Below are positions 17,428 through 27,372 of a DNA stretch of 64,000 nucleotides, piece after piece. The notes beneath the pieces are model-generated. The model saw only the letters and a program-made list of their open reading frames with translations, was not told the origin of the DNA and made no database searches. Every line of letters begins with the position of its first letter. Position 1 is the first letter of the stretch. Origin of the DNA: an uncultured beta proteobacterium (GTDB lineage Bacteria; Pseudomonadota; Gammaproteobacteria; Burkholderiales; Burkholderiaceae); the NCBI GenBank assembly GCA_903821995.1, contig CAIJNI010000066.1:1-64000 (forward strand), written 5' to 3'. A program made the position numbers and the translations under genes.

Positions 17428-18525
17428 ATGTCTTTTGAAAATCGCATCTATAACTTCGCACCCGGTCCCGCTACATTGCCAGAAGAGGTTCTTCTCGAGG
17501 CCAGTCATGACATCCTCAATTGGCAAAAGATAGGCGCTGGGGTTATGGAAGTGAGCCATCGTAGTAAAGCTTTTATGGCTTGCTACGAAAAAGCCTTGTC
17601 TGATATTACTGAGCTTATGCAGATTCCCTCAAATTACAAAGTTTTGTTTTTGCAAGGTGGGGCAATGGGACAAAATGCGGCCATTCCTATGAATCTCATG
17701 GGACTTGGCAAAGTTAGCTCTCAAGCTGATTTTCTTGTCAGTGGGGTGTGGTCAGAAAAATCCGCCAAAGAAGCTACGAAGTATGGCAACGCACGTGTTG
17801 TTGCAAATACAAAAAATGAAGGTTTCACCTATGTTCCTGATGTTTCCACTTGGGATCTTTCTTCAGATTCTGCATACATCCATCTTTGCACTAATGAAAC
17901 CGTAGGCGGGGTAGAAATTCATCAGTTGCCAAATGTTGGAAGTGTTCCCATCGTGGCTGATATTTCTAGCCATATGCTTTCTAGAGAGATGGATGTGAGT
18001 CAGTACGGTGTTTTATTTGGCGGTATACAAAAAAATATTGGGCCAGCAGGACTCACTATTTTAGTGGTGCGTGAAGATTTAATTGGACACGCGATGCCCA
18101 TTACTCCAACCATTTGGGACTGGAAAACTCAAGTCACGAGTGACTCAATGATTAATACACCACCCACATTTGCAATTTATTTTGCTGGAAAAGTTTTTGA
18201 ATGGATCAAAAAACAGGGTGGTGTTAAAGCAATCGAAGTCACCAATATTCAAAAAGCTAAATTACTTTATGACATTCTTGATCAAAGTGCTCTTTATGAA
18301 GGTAAAGTAGCTAAAAATAACCGTTCTAGAATGAATGTTACATTTTTCCTCAGAGATGAAAGTCTTTACGAGAAATTTTTGCAAGAAAGTCAAGAATTAG
18401 GTCTAATTGGACTTAAAGGACACAAAAGTGTTGGTGGTATCAGAGCAAGCATTTATAACGCAATGCCTTTAGCTGGTGTAAAGAAGTTAGAGGAATTTTT
18501 GAAAGATTTTGAAAGGCGAGCTTAA
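17428..18525 (+). CDS. serC: Phosphoserine aminotransferase
   Basis: SerC transaminates 3-phosphohydroxypyruvate to phosphoserine and also serves pyridoxal phosphate synthesis. The 365-aa protein begins YNFAPGPATLPEEVL and has MEVSHRSKAF. The PLP lysine lies in GGIQKNIGPAGL. The conserved GHKSVGGIRASIYNAM ends the small domain. Length is standard. It starts 32 bases after gyrA, and its TAA overlaps the pheA ATG by one base, so the two are translationally linked. Confidence 0.97.
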   Translation: MSFENRIYNFAPGPATLPEEVLLEASHDILNWQKIGAGVMEVSHRSKAFMACYEKALSDITELMQIPSNYKVLFLQGGAMGQNAAIPMNLMGLGKVSSQADFLVSGVWSEKSAKEATKYGNARVVANTKNEGFTYVPDVSTWDLSSDSAYIHLCTNETVGGVEIHQLPNVGSVPIVADISSHMLSREMDVSQYGVLFGGIQKNIGPAGLTILVVREDLIGHAMPITPTIWDWKTQVTSDSMINTPPTFAIYFAGKVFEWIKKQGGVKAIEVTNIQKAKLLYDILDQSALYEGKVAKNNRSRMNVTFFLRDESLYEKFLQESQELGLIGLKGHKSVGGIRASIYNAMPLAGVKKLEEFLKDFERRA

Positions 18526-19607
18526 TGTCAAATGATGATGACCGTTTGCGTCCACTGCGAGACAAGATAGATAATTTAGATCGTCAGATTATTGCTTTGT
18601 TATCGGAGAGAGCATCTGTTGCGCTAGATGTTGGAAAAATAAAACATGAAACTGGGGCTCCAGTCTTTCGACCAGAACGTGAACAGCAGGTCCTAAAAAA
18701 ACTTGCGGGTATTAATCCTGGTCCAATTAAAGCAGAGGGTATCAAGGCGATTTGGACTGAGATTATGTCTGCTTGTCGTTCGGTCGAGGCGATTCAAACT
18801 GTCGCTTATTTAGGACCAATTGGGACCTTTTCAGAAGAAGCGGCGAGTAAGTTTTTTGGTTCTGGAACGCATCAAAAATCATGTCAAACATTGGATGAAA
18901 TTTTTCGTCAAGTAGAGAGTGACCATTCAGAATTTGGTGTTGTTCCTATTGAAAACTCTTCGGAAGGTGTTATTTCAAGAACCCTTGACTTATTGCTTGA
19001 GTCAAACGTTACGATTATTGGTGAAGTTTCTTTGCCGATTCGACATAACCTTCTTTCATTACATGGGCGTATGGAGGATGCTGTTCAAGTCTTAGCCCAT
19101 CCGCAAGCTTTAGCTCAATGCCAACAGTGGCTTAATAGCCATGTTCCTCAGTTACAAAGGCAGGCAGTAGCAAGTAATGGAGAGGCTGCTAAATTAGCCG
19201 CACTGAATCCACAATATTTGGCAATTGCCAGCATGAATGCTGCTCAAAGTTATGGTTTACAAATTTTATGTGAGGGTATTCAAGATGACTTGCATAATCG
19301 CACACGTTTTGTTGTCATTGGAAAACAGGCTTGTGGTCCAAGTGGTCGCGATCAAACCTCTCTCATTTTGTCTGTAGCCAATCAACCTGGAGCAGTTTAT
19401 CGATTACTTGCTCCATTAGATGAATTCAATGTCTCAATGAACCGCTTTGAATCAAGACCCGCACGAACTGGTACTTGGGAATATTACTTTTATATTGACA
19501 TTGATGGTCATCAAACGGATGTAAATGTTGCCAAGGCTTTAGACAAATTAAAAACCATTGCGGCCTATTACAAATGCTTAGGGTCTTACCCAAAAAGTTC
19601 GCTTTAA
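18525..19607 (+). CDS. pheA: Bifunctional chorismate mutase / prephenate dehydratase
   Basis: The P-protein makes phenylpyruvate from chorismate. Residues ~1-90 form an AroQ mutase (LRDKIDNLDRQIIALLSERA). Residues ~90-270 form the dehydratase (AYLGPIGTFSEEAA and the catalytic TRF in RTRFVVIG). Residues ~280-360 form an ACT domain (NQPGAVYRLLAPL, ESRPARTGTWEYYFYID) for phenylalanine feedback. It overlaps serC by one base and is followed after 23 bases by hisC. Confidence 0.97.
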   Translation: MSNDDDRLRPLRDKIDNLDRQIIALLSERASVALDVGKIKHETGAPVFRPEREQQVLKKLAGINPGPIKAEGIKAIWTEIMSACRSVEAIQTVAYLGPIGTFSEEAASKFFGSGTHQKSCQTLDEIFRQVESDHSEFGVVPIENSSEGVISRTLDLLLESNVTIIGEVSLPIRHNLLSLHGRMEDAVQVLAHPQALAQCQQWLNSHVPQLQRQAVASNGEAAKLAALNPQYLAIASMNAAQSYGLQILCEGIQDDLHNRTRFVVIGKQACGPSGRDQTSLILSVANQPGAVYRLLAPLDEFNVSMNRFESRPARTGTWEYYFYIDIDGHQTDVNVAKALDKLKTIAAYYKCLGSYPKSSL

Positions 19608-19630
19608 TCTGCTTTAGAAAAGAAATTCAT

Positions 19631-20761
19631 ATGTCGACTCAAAAAGATAAACACATTTTTGGCTTAGAGCAAGTTCGAGCCATTGCTCCATATATTGGCG
19701 GTAGACCCATTAGTGAAGTAGCTCGTCAATTTGGCTTAGATGAAGCTAAGATTGTTAAGTTAGCCTCTAATGAAAACCCCTTGGGTATTCCAAAGTCCGC
19801 CCTTAAAGCAATTGAATTAGCAGCGCACGATTTAGGTCGATATCCAGATTCGAACGGCTTTGAATTAAAGCAAATTCTGGCAAAAAAAAATGATGTTTCA
19901 GATGAGTGGATTACATTAGGTAATGGTAGTAATGACATCTTGGAATTGGCTGCTCGCGCTGTTGCACAGAAAGATGATGAAATCATTTTCTCTAAACATG
20001 CCTTTGCGGTTTATCCTCTTGCAACTCAGGCGGTAGGTGCTAAAGCAATAGAAATTTCTGCGACCCCTGAGAATTTGGGGCATGATTTAAATGGCATGCT
20101 TAAAGCGATTAATGAAAGAACTAAGCTCATATTTGTAGCTAACCCCAATAACCCCACAGGGAGTTTTCTGTCAGGACAAGAGCTTGATGATTTTTTCAAA
20201 CAAGTTCCGGGACATATTGTGATTGTTCTTGATGAAGCTTATAATGAGTATCTCAGTCCATCTCAACGGTATGACTCGATTGCTTTTTCTAAAAGATATC
20301 CCAATGTGATTGTTTCTCGAAGTTTATCAAAAGCGTATGGCCTTGCTGGATTGCGTATTGGGTATAGTATTGCTTGCCCCACAATTACTGATTTGCTCAA
20401 TCGTATAAGGCAACCTTTTAACGTTAATAGTCTTGCTCAAGCTGCAGCGATTGCTGCTGTTCAAGATGATGAATTTTTAAAAGAAGGTGCAAGGGTTAAT
20501 CAAGAGGGCTATTTGCAATTAACACAAGCATTTCAAGAAATGGGGATTCATTTTTTACCATCTTCTGGTAATTTTGTATTGATTAAGGTTGGGGATGATG
20601 TTGAGGCGGGGACAAGAGTCAATTTAGCCCTATTAAAGCAAGGCGTGATTGTTCGACCTGTTAATAATTATGGATTACCTGAATGGTTGCGGATTTCAAT
20701 TGGATTACCTTCTGAAAATAAGGCTTTTTTAATAGCACTTAAAAAAGCCTTAGGACGATAA
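19631..20761 (+). CDS. hisC: Histidinol-phosphate aminotransferase
   Basis: A class I/II PLP aminotransferase of 376 aa. It shows LASNENPLGIPKSAL, NPNNPTGSFLS, DEAYNEY and the PLP-lysine motif SLSKAYGLAGLRIGY. Among paralogues in this position it is usually HisC2, which may also transaminate aromatic keto acids. That fits its place between pheA and tyrA. The tracked ORF extends to a TTG inside pheA; the ATG at 19631 is preferred because it gives the family start. Confidence 0.92.
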   Translation: MSTQKDKHIFGLEQVRAIAPYIGGRPISEVARQFGLDEAKIVKLASNENPLGIPKSALKAIELAAHDLGRYPDSNGFELKQILAKKNDVSDEWITLGNGSNDILELAARAVAQKDDEIIFSKHAFAVYPLATQAVGAKAIEISATPENLGHDLNGMLKAINERTKLIFVANPNNPTGSFLSGQELDDFFKQVPGHIVIVLDEAYNEYLSPSQRYDSIAFSKRYPNVIVSRSLSKAYGLAGLRIGYSIACPTITDLLNRIRQPFNVNSLAQAAAIAAVQDDEFLKEGARVNQEGYLQLTQAFQEMGIHFLPSSGNFVLIKVGDDVEAGTRVNLALLKQGVIVRPVNNYGLPEWLRISIGLPSENKAFLIALKKALGR

Positions 20762-20765
20762 TCCT

Positions 20766-21659
20766 TTGACTTCATCTCCATCTAAAACCTTAGTTGCAAA
20801 TGTGGCGTTCAATAAAGTTGTTCTCATTGGTGTTGGTTTAATTGGCGCTTCTCTTGGACTTGCGCTAAAAAATAAAAAAATAGCTCAAAGCCTGGTGGGT
20901 TGTGGACGTTCTCAAAGTAATTTAGATGCGGCATTACACATCGGTGCGATTGACTCCATTGGAAGCTTTGAAAAAGATATTTGTGATGCGGATCTCATTA
21001 TCATTTCTGTTCCCGTATCCAAAACTCAAAAAATTCTAGAAGGTGTATTGCCACATTTACAACCATCTACATTAATTATGGATGTGGGCAGTACAAAATC
21101 AGATGTGATTGCAGCAGCTAAGTTAGCTCTAGGTGAGAAGGTCGGGCAATTCATTCCGGCGCATCCTATTGCGGGCGGGGCCAAACATGGGGCTTTTGCG
21201 GCTCAAGAAGATTTATTTTTAGATCGGCAGGTCGTTCTTTGTCCGATTCAAGAAAATACCAAGGTGGCAACTGATCGTATTGAAGCACTTTGGGCTCAGT
21301 TGGGTTCAAACATTTATAAAATGTCTGCTGTGCAACATGATGCAATATTTGCAACAGTCTCACACTTGCCGCATTTGTTGTCCTATGCGCTTATGCTGCA
21401 GGTAACTAATGCAGAGGATGCTTCTCTAAAATTTAGGCATGCAGGCGCTGGTTTTCGCGATTTCACAAGAATTGCAGGTTCAAGTCCAGAAATGTGGCGA
21501 GACATTAGCATTGCAAACCGCGCATCGATCCTAAAAGAACTAGATTCTTATCAGCAAATTCTGGATCGTATGAGGACGGCACTGCAAGAATCTGACGGCG
21601 AACTTTTAGAAAAAATGTTTACTCAAGCTAGTTTATCCAGAAATAACTGGGAGGGGTAA
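20766..21659 (+). CDS. tyrA: Prephenate dehydrogenase
   Basis: TyrA oxidatively decarboxylates prephenate on the way to tyrosine. The 297-aa protein has the nucleotide fold [17 protein letters not shown], a conserved [14 protein letters not shown] loop, and the [12 protein letters not shown] segment with the catalytic histidine. No mutase domain is fused. The start is TTG at 20766 with AGGA seven bases before it. A GTG at 20802 is a less likely alternative. It is 4 bases after hisC and 2 before aroA. Confidence 0.95.
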   Translation: MTSSPSKTLVANVAFNKVVLIGVGLIGASLGLALKNKKIAQSLVGCGRSQSNLDAALHIGAIDSIGSFEKDICDADLIIISVPVSKTQKILEGVLPHLQPSTLIMDVGSTKSDVIAAAKLALGEKVGQFIPAHPIAGGAKHGAFAAQEDLFLDRQVVLCPIQENTKVATDRIEALWAQLGSNIYKMSAVQHDAIFATVSHLPHLLSYALMLQVTNAEDASLKFRHAGAGFRDFTRIAGSSPEMWRDISIANRASILKELDSYQQILDRMRTALQESDGELLEKMFTQASLSRNNWEG

Positions 21660-21661
21660 TT

Positions 21662-22993
21662 GTGCATGTGCCATTGATTCAAATTCCAAAATTGTTTCAT
21701 GCAAAGGGAAGTATTACTTTACCTGGGTCAAAAAGTATTTCCAATCGAGTTTTACTGCTCAGTGCATTGGCACAAGGGACAACTAGATTGTACGGGCTTT
21801 TAGACTCAGACGATACCCAGGTCATGTTAAGTGCGCTTCGGAAATTAGGAGTTACGCTTCATGATAATAAAAATATTGAATTGAGTTTAGACGTAGAAGG
21901 TTGCAATGGGGTATTTCCAGAAAAAGAAGCAGATTTATTTATGGGGAATGCAGGAACGGCGATTCGTCCCCTAACTGCTGCCTTAAGTGTGATGAGTGGG
22001 ATATACCATTTGCATGGAGTTCCTCGTATGCATGAGCGACCCATTAGAGACTTGGTTGATGGATTAACAACTATTGGTGCGCAAATTGATTATCTAGGTC
22101 AACAGGGTTATCCCCCTTTGCAGATTAAACCTGGTCAGATTTTAACGAACAAACCAGTTCAAGTCCGGGGTGATGTATCGAGTCAGTTTTTAACGGCCCT
22201 ATTGATGGCATTGCCATTAACCCAGCACTCGAATCCGATTGAAGTTCAGGTAAAAGGTGAGCTTATATCCAAACCCTATATTGAGATTACTTTACGTCTC
22301 ATGGAAAAATTTGGGATAAAGGTTGAGAATGAGGGTTGGCAACGTTTTATTATTCCGGCACATGAAAAAAAACAAGCTCCTGTTTATGTATCGCCAGGAG
22401 AGTTCTGGGTTGAAGGTGACGCATCATCTGCTTCTTATTTTTTGGCAGCAGGGGCATTAGGAGGTGGTCCTCTTAAGATTCACGGGGTGGGTCGAGAAAG
22501 TATTCAAGGTGATGTGGCTTTTGCTCAGGCACTATCCATGATGGGAGCCAATATCTCACAAGGACAAAACTGGATTGAAGTCAGAGGTATTGACACTGAG
22601 GACTTTAGACTAAAAGCCATTGAACTAGATTGCACCGCAATTCCTGATGCTGCGATGACCTTAGCTGTCTTGGCGCTATTTGCAGATGGCCCATCGACGC
22701 TGACTGGGATAGCGAGTTGGAAAGTTAAAGAGACAGATAGGATTGCAGCAATGACCACAGAGCTTAAAAAGTTAGGTGCTCAAGTGATTGCTGGAGACGA
22801 CTATATCAAAGTCACTCCTCCTGCGACTTGGTTGCATCCTAAAGGTGGTATTGACACCTATGACGACCACCGGATGGCGATGTGTTTTTCATTGGCGGCT
22901 TTTGGACCTCTGCCAATTCAAATCAATCACCCCGAGTGTGTAACCAAGACTTACCCCAATTATTTTGATGATTTTTTAGGGATTGTTTCCTAA
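21662..22993 (+). CDS. aroA: 3-phosphoshikimate 1-carboxyvinyltransferase (EPSP synthase)
   Basis: AroA makes EPSP from shikimate-3-phosphate and phosphoenolpyruvate. The 443-aa protein shows [55 protein letters not shown] and [13 protein letters not shown], the normal two-domain signature. Glycine and proline in [11 protein letters not shown] follow the glyphosate-sensitive class I pattern. The GTG start at 21662 has a strong GGGAGGGG upstream that lies inside the end of tyrA, so translation is coupled. Confidence 0.97.
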   Translation: MHVPLIQIPKLFHAKGSITLPGSKSISNRVLLLSALAQGTTRLYGLLDSDDTQVMLSALRKLGVTLHDNKNIELSLDVEGCNGVFPEKEADLFMGNAGTAIRPLTAALSVMSGIYHLHGVPRMHERPIRDLVDGLTTIGAQIDYLGQQGYPPLQIKPGQILTNKPVQVRGDVSSQFLTALLMALPLTQHSNPIEVQVKGELISKPYIEITLRLMEKFGIKVENEGWQRFIIPAHEKKQAPVYVSPGEFWVEGDASSASYFLAAGALGGGPLKIHGVGRESIQGDVAFAQALSMMGANISQGQNWIEVRGIDTEDFRLKAIELDCTAIPDAAMTLAVLALFADGPSTLTGIASWKVKETDRIAAMTTELKKLGAQVIAGDDYIKVTPPATWLHPKGGIDTYDDHRMAMCFSLAAFGPLPIQINHPECVTKTYPNYFDDFLGIVS

Positions 22994-22994
22994 A

Positions 22995-23666
22995 ATGTCT
23001 AAAATGAGACTAATTCCGATTATCGCTATTGATGGTCCTACAGCCTCGGGTAAAGGGACAGTTGCGCAAAAGGTTGCTCATAAACTTAAATTCAACTACC
23101 TAGATAGTGGGTCACTTTACAGATTAGTCGGCCTAGTGAGTAAAGAGCTTGGAGTTTCCTTTTCTCAAGAAAGTCAACTCTACGATATTGCAAAAAATCT
23201 CCCCGTTCACTTTGATGGCGAGAAGATATTTTATAAGAATCAAGATGTTAGCGATTTAATTCGAACGGAAGAGATGGGGCTGCGGGCATCTGCAGTGGGT
23301 GCAATTCAGGCGGTTAGGCAAGGGTTATATGATTTTCAGCGTTCATTTTTAACTACTCCTGGGTTGGTCGCAGATGGTCGGGACATGACAACGGTTATTT
23401 TTCCAGAAGCGCAGTTAAAGGTATTTTTAACAGCAGATGTGGCAATTCGAGCAGAGCGTAGATATAAACAATTGATTGCCAAAGGTATTTCTGCTAATAT
23501 ATTGGTCTTGACTCAAGATTTAGAAGAACGCGATGCGCGCGATATTGAGCGCACAGCATCTCCTCTTACTCTTGCAACAGGTGCAAAGATGTTGGATACG
23601 TCCCATTTGACAGTAGAGCAAGCTGTACGGCAAATACTGGGGTGGTACGAATTAACAGAGTTGTAA
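22995..23666 (+). CDS. cmk: Cytidylate kinase
   Basis: Cmk phosphorylates CMP and dCMP. The 223-aa protein has the P-loop IDGPTASGKGTVAQKVA, the YLDSGSLYRLVGL nucleotide-recognition stretch, and VADGRDMTTVIFPEA. The tracked ORF starts at a TTG inside aroA. The ATG at 22995, two bases after the aroA stop, is preferred, with a second ATG at 23004 possible. rpsA follows, the usual cmk-rpsA pairing. Confidence 0.96.
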   Translation: MSKMRLIPIIAIDGPTASGKGTVAQKVAHKLKFNYLDSGSLYRLVGLVSKELGVSFSQESQLYDIAKNLPVHFDGEKIFYKNQDVSDLIRTEEMGLRASAVGAIQAVRQGLYDFQRSFLTTPGLVADGRDMTTVIFPEAQLKVFLTADVAIRAERRYKQLIAKGISANILVLTQDLEERDARDIERTASPLTLATGAKMLDTSHLTVEQAVRQILGWYELTEL

Positions 23667-23802
23667 GTTTTAAACAGAGTTGTAAAATAGATCTTTTTGT
23701 TGAATCCCGGCGCGCCATTTGTTAAGAGTGGTTCTATTAAAAGCGTCTCAATCGAAAGTTTTTTAACCTAACCGTCGGTTATGCCGATAAAAAGTGAAAT
23801 TC

Positions 23803-25479
23803 ATGTCAGAATCTTTTGCAGCCTTATTCGAAGAATCCTTAGCCCGTTCAAATATGAAGACTGGGCAGGTCATCTCCGCTGAAGTGGTCCGTATTGACCA
23901 TAATTTTGTAGTCGTAAATGCAGGTCTTAAATCAGAAGCATTTATTCCCGTTGAAGAATTCCATAATGACCAGGGTGAAATTGATGTTCAACCTGGTGAT
24001 TTTGTTTCTGTAGCTATTGATGCTTTAGAAAATGGTTACGGTGACACGATATTGTCTCGTGACAAAGCAAAGCGTCTTGCATCTTGGATGAACCTTGAAA
24101 AAGCCTTAGAACAGGGCGAAATCGTAACTGGTTCTGTGACTGGTAAGGTTAAGGGTGGTTTAACTGTAATGGTTAACGGCATCCGTGCTTTCTTACCAGG
24201 TTCTTTATTGGATACGCGTCCAATTAAAGATACATCTCCGTTTGAAGGTAAGACCATGGATTTCAAAGTGATCAAGCTTGATCGCAAGAGAAATAACGTT
24301 GTCTTGTCACGCCGTGCTGTAGTTGAGGCAAGCCAAGGTGAAGAGCGTAGCAAGTTAATGGAAAACCTAAAAGAAGGTACGGTTGTCCAAGGAATCATTA
24401 AAAATATTACTGACTACGGCGCATTCGTAGACTTAGGTGGTATTGATGGTTTGTTACACATTACTGACTTAGCATGGCGTCGTGTTCGTCATCCAAGTGA
24501 AGTGTTGACCGTAGGACAAGAAGTGACTGCAAAAATCCTACGTTACGACCAAGATAAAAACCGTGTTTCATTAGGTATTAAACAATTAGGTGATGATCCA
24601 TGGGTTGGTATTGCACGTCGTTACCCACCAAGTACACGTTTGTTTGGTAAGGTTACTAATTTGACTGACTATGGTGCTTTCGTAGAAATCGAGACAGGTA
24701 TTGAAGGACTAGTTCACGTTTCTGAAATGGACTGGACTAATAAAAATATTGCTCCAGGAAAAGCGGTTCAATTAGGCTTAGAAGTCGAAGTTATGGTCCT
24801 TGATATTGACGAAGATAAACGTCGTATTAGTCTAGGTATGAAGCAATGTAAAACAAATCCATGGGATGAGTTTGCTCGCTTACACAATAAGGGTGATAAA
24901 TTATCAGGCGCAATTAAATCCATTACTGATTTTGGTGTCTTTATTGGATTAGATGGCGGTATAGATGGTTTGGTTCATTTATCTGACTTATCTTGGCAGG
25001 AATCTGGTGAAGAAGCTGTCAAGAAGTTCAAAAAAGGTGACGAGATTGAAGCAGTTGTTCTTGCCATTGATGTTGAAAAAGAGCGTATTTCTCTTGGTGT
25101 CAAACAGCTTTCAGGTGATCCATTTAATAATTTCACTGCGGAAAATGACAAAGGTGCTTTAGTTAAGGGGACCGTGAAGTCAATTGATGCTAAGGGTGCT
25201 GTGATTCAGTTGGTTGATGAAGTCGAAGGGTACTTACGTGCTTCTGAAATATCAACAGACCGTGTGGAAGATGCCAGGAATGTTCTCAAAGAAGGTGATA
25301 GCATTACTGCGATGATTATTAACGTTGATCGCAAATCGAGAAGTATTAATTTATCGATCAAAGCGAAAGACAGTGCTGATCAGCAAGAAGCCATGACGAA
25401 GTTGCAACAAAATGACGCAAGTTCTGGAACTACTAATCTAGGTGCTTTGCTTAAAGCTAAGCTTGATAATCAAGGGTAA
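23803..25479 (+). CDS. rpsA: 30S ribosomal protein S1
   Basis: S1 brings mRNA to the 30S subunit. The 558-aa protein contains six S1 (OB-fold) repeats. Repeats 3-5 are easiest to see through [45 protein letters not shown] and [20 protein letters not shown]. The tracked ORF adds an upstream GTG; the ATG at 23803 ([12 protein letters not shown]) is the family start. A 136-base leader with a TAACC-gtc-GGTTA mini-hairpin at 23769-23781 precedes it and could take part in S1 autoregulation (inference). A terminator follows. Confidence 0.98.
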   Translation: MSESFAALFEESLARSNMKTGQVISAEVVRIDHNFVVVNAGLKSEAFIPVEEFHNDQGEIDVQPGDFVSVAIDALENGYGDTILSRDKAKRLASWMNLEKALEQGEIVTGSVTGKVKGGLTVMVNGIRAFLPGSLLDTRPIKDTSPFEGKTMDFKVIKLDRKRNNVVLSRRAVVEASQGEERSKLMENLKEGTVVQGIIKNITDYGAFVDLGGIDGLLHITDLAWRRVRHPSEVLTVGQEVTAKILRYDQDKNRVSLGIKQLGDDPWVGIARRYPPSTRLFGKVTNLTDYGAFVEIETGIEGLVHVSEMDWTNKNIAPGKAVQLGLEVEVMVLDIDEDKRRISLGMKQCKTNPWDEFARLHNKGDKLSGAIKSITDFGVFIGLDGGIDGLVHLSDLSWQESGEEAVKKFKKGDEIEAVVLAIDVEKERISLGVKQLSGDPFNNFTAENDKGALVKGTVKSIDAKGAVIQLVDEVEGYLRASEISTDRVEDARNVLKEGDSITAMIINVDRKSRSINLSIKAKDSADQQEAMTKLQQNDASSGTTNLGALLKAKLDNQG

Positions 25480-25486
25480 TGTATAG

Positions 25487-25522
25487 AATGCCGCTACCTT
25501 TGTGTAGCGGTATTCATTTTTT
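25487..25522 (+). terminator. Terminator after rpsA
   Basis: AATGCCGCTAC and GTAGCGGTATT pair (one G-T) around a short ctttgt loop and are followed by CATTTTTT. It separates rpsA from ihfB, although ihfB is only 57 bases downstream of rpsA. Confidence 0.85.
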
Positions 25523-25536
25523 AGGAATTTGTTTTT

Positions 25537-25905
25537 ATGAACCAAAATGACCTAATCACTAGAACATCAGACGACTCTGAGAATTCAATTACTCGCTCAG
25601 AGTTAGTTGAACTCTTATCTCAGCAATTTCCGCAATTACTTCCGCGAGATGTTGAGATGGCCGTTAAGACGCTTTTAGATACCATGACAAAGGCGCTGGT
25701 AGATGGCAAGCGAATTGAACTTCGAGGTGTTGGAAGTTTTGTTTTGCATCATCGTCCTGCTCGAGTAGGTAGAAATCCAAAATCAGGAGATACGGTACAT
25801 ATACCTGAGAAAAAAGTACCTCATTTTAAGCCTGGTAAAGAATTACGTGAAAGAGTTGATTACAAGGCCTCGGCCAATTCAGTGAAAAATGGCAAGGTGG
25901 AATGA
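25537..25905 (+). CDS. ihfB: Integration host factor subunit beta
   Basis: IHF-beta pairs with IHF-alpha to bend DNA. The protein has [26 protein letters not shown] and the DNA-arm region [40 protein letters not shown]. The proline that intercalates in the arm (RNPKSG) is kept. At 122 aa it is longer than the usual ~95-100, with ~17 extra N-terminal residues ([17 protein letters not shown]) and a short C-terminal tail. AGGAAT precedes the ATG and there is no later start. Its stop overlaps lapA (ATGA). Confidence 0.95.
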   Translation: MNQNDLITRTSDDSENSITRSELVELLSQQFPQLLPRDVEMAVKTLLDTMTKALVDGKRIELRGVGSFVLHHRPARVGRNPKSGDTVHIPEKKVPHFKPGKELRERVDYKASANSVKNGKVE

Positions 25906-26144
25906 CCGTTATTTTGCAGTCGATTTGGAGACTCTTGTTAATTGCTACGCGGGTTGTTTTGTTCTTGTTTCTATTTATTATTGCAACCTCTAATTTCCAG
26001 ACAGTAGAATTACAGTGGTTTCCTGGACAAGTATTTAGTATCTCTGTTGCATTCTTATGCCTAGGGTTTTTCCTTTTGGGGATTCTTTTATCAGGCCTAT
26101 CCTTTTATAAAACAAGTCGCCGGGCGAAAATCAATGCAGATTGA
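25902..26144 (+). CDS. lapA: LapA-family inner-membrane protein
   Basis: An 80-aa protein with two membrane helices (~7-29 and ~43-65) and a basic tail, DUF1049/LapA type. With LapB it assists control of lipopolysaccharide synthesis through LpxC turnover, as established in enterobacteria. It is coupled to ihfB by a 4-base overlap and to lapB by an 11-base overlap. The conserved N-F-x-x-V-x-L-x-W-F/L-P motif reads [12 protein letters not shown]. Confidence 0.88.
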   Translation: MTVILQSIWRLLLIATRVVLFLFLFIIATSNFQTVELQWFPGQVFSISVAFLCLGFFLLGILLSGLSFYKTSRRAKINAD

Positions 26145-27345
26145 AAATTTCGCATTGGTGTCATTGCCGATTATGTTCGGATTGGGGTGGCTTGCTTCAA
26201 CTTGGGATAAAAGGCTTGAGGATGCTGAAGATGAAATTGATCGTGCAAAAAAGCAAAAATCAACATTTCGAGGCTTAAATCTACTTCTCAGTGAGCAACC
26301 AGATAAGGCGATCGATGCTTTGGTAGAAGTTGCCCAATTAGATCCAGAAACTGTTGAGCTACATTTTGCCTTAGGGAGCTTATTCCGTCGTCGTGGAGAA
26401 ACCGAAAGGGCTATCCGAGTTCACCAACACCTTGTCAATCGTACAGATATATCCACTCGCGATAAAGATCATGCCGCTTATGAATTGGGTAGAGATTTTT
26501 TAAGAGCAGGGCTATTAGATAGGGCTGAGCTCAGCTTAAACCGAGTTGGTCGTGGAAGATATAGTGAGCAGGCTAAAACTGCTTTATTAGAAATGTATCA
26601 AATTGAAAAAGATTGGCAAAAGGCAATCATTTCTGCCAAAGAATTAACGAATTCAAAAGATCAAAATTACCCGCATCAAATTGCACACTTTTATTGTGAG
26701 ATTACTGTAGAAGCATTACGAAGAAAAGAAATTCAAGCAGCACAAACTGCTGTAAACAAAGCTATAGAAATAGTTCCTGATCATATACGGGGAATTATTT
26801 TGCAGGGTGAATTAATGATGGCGATGCAAAGGCCTCAAGAGGCAATCGAGATATGGAAAAAAATTGAGGGGCACCATCCAGCATATTTGCCTTTGATAGC
26901 AGATCGATGGATGAAAGCTTATCAAGATTGTGACAATGCTTTCGAAGGGTTGCACATGCTTAAGAAAAACCTGGACCAGCATGCTGGGGGTGAGCTTTTA
27001 GAACAGGTATTTAAATACGTGATTGAGATTGAAGGGCCTGAAATCGCAGAGCAATTAATGGGGGCAGTATTACTGCACACACCAAGTCTGATTGCAATGC
27101 AAAAGCGTTTTGAAGCGCAGTACCTCATTGCCCAAAAAGCTCACCAAGAAGAGCGAGCGAGCGATATTAAAGCTTCTTTAGATTTATTAAAGCAAAGAAC
27201 TAACATACTGGTGAAGTACACCTGTAGTAGTTGTGGATTTAGGGCGAGGCGCTTTTATTGGCAGTGTCCAGGCTGTAATCATTGGGATGTATACTCACCG
27301 AAACGGAATGAAGGTTTTTCACCCAGCACAACGCCATCGATGTAA
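26134..27345 (+). CDS. lapB: LPS assembly protein LapB (TPR plus zinc ribbon)
   Basis: A 403-aa membrane-anchored protein: N-terminal helix (residues ~5-22), TPR repeats (~45-350) and a C-terminal rubredoxin-like zinc site CSSCGF...CPGCNHW. LapB recruits FtsH to degrade LpxC and so sets LPS output. The motif GLNLLLSEQPDKAIDAL begins the TPR domain. Overlap with lapA indicates co-translation. The LPS precursor genes ugd-hldE-hldD follow directly. Confidence 0.94.
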   Translation: MQIENFALVSLPIMFGLGWLASTWDKRLEDAEDEIDRAKKQKSTFRGLNLLLSEQPDKAIDALVEVAQLDPETVELHFALGSLFRRRGETERAIRVHQHLVNRTDISTRDKDHAAYELGRDFLRAGLLDRAELSLNRVGRGRYSEQAKTALLEMYQIEKDWQKAIISAKELTNSKDQNYPHQIAHFYCEITVEALRRKEIQAAQTAVNKAIEIVPDHIRGIILQGELMMAMQRPQEAIEIWKKIEGHHPAYLPLIADRWMKAYQDCDNAFEGLHMLKKNLDQHAGGELLEQVFKYVIEIEGPEIAEQLMGAVLLHTPSLIAMQKRFEAQYLIAQKAHQEERASDIKASLDLLKQRTNILVKYTCSSCGFRARRFYWQCPGCNHWDVYSPKRNEGFSPSTTPSM

Positions 27346-27372
27346 GACATAAAAAATGTAGAGGAGAATTTT

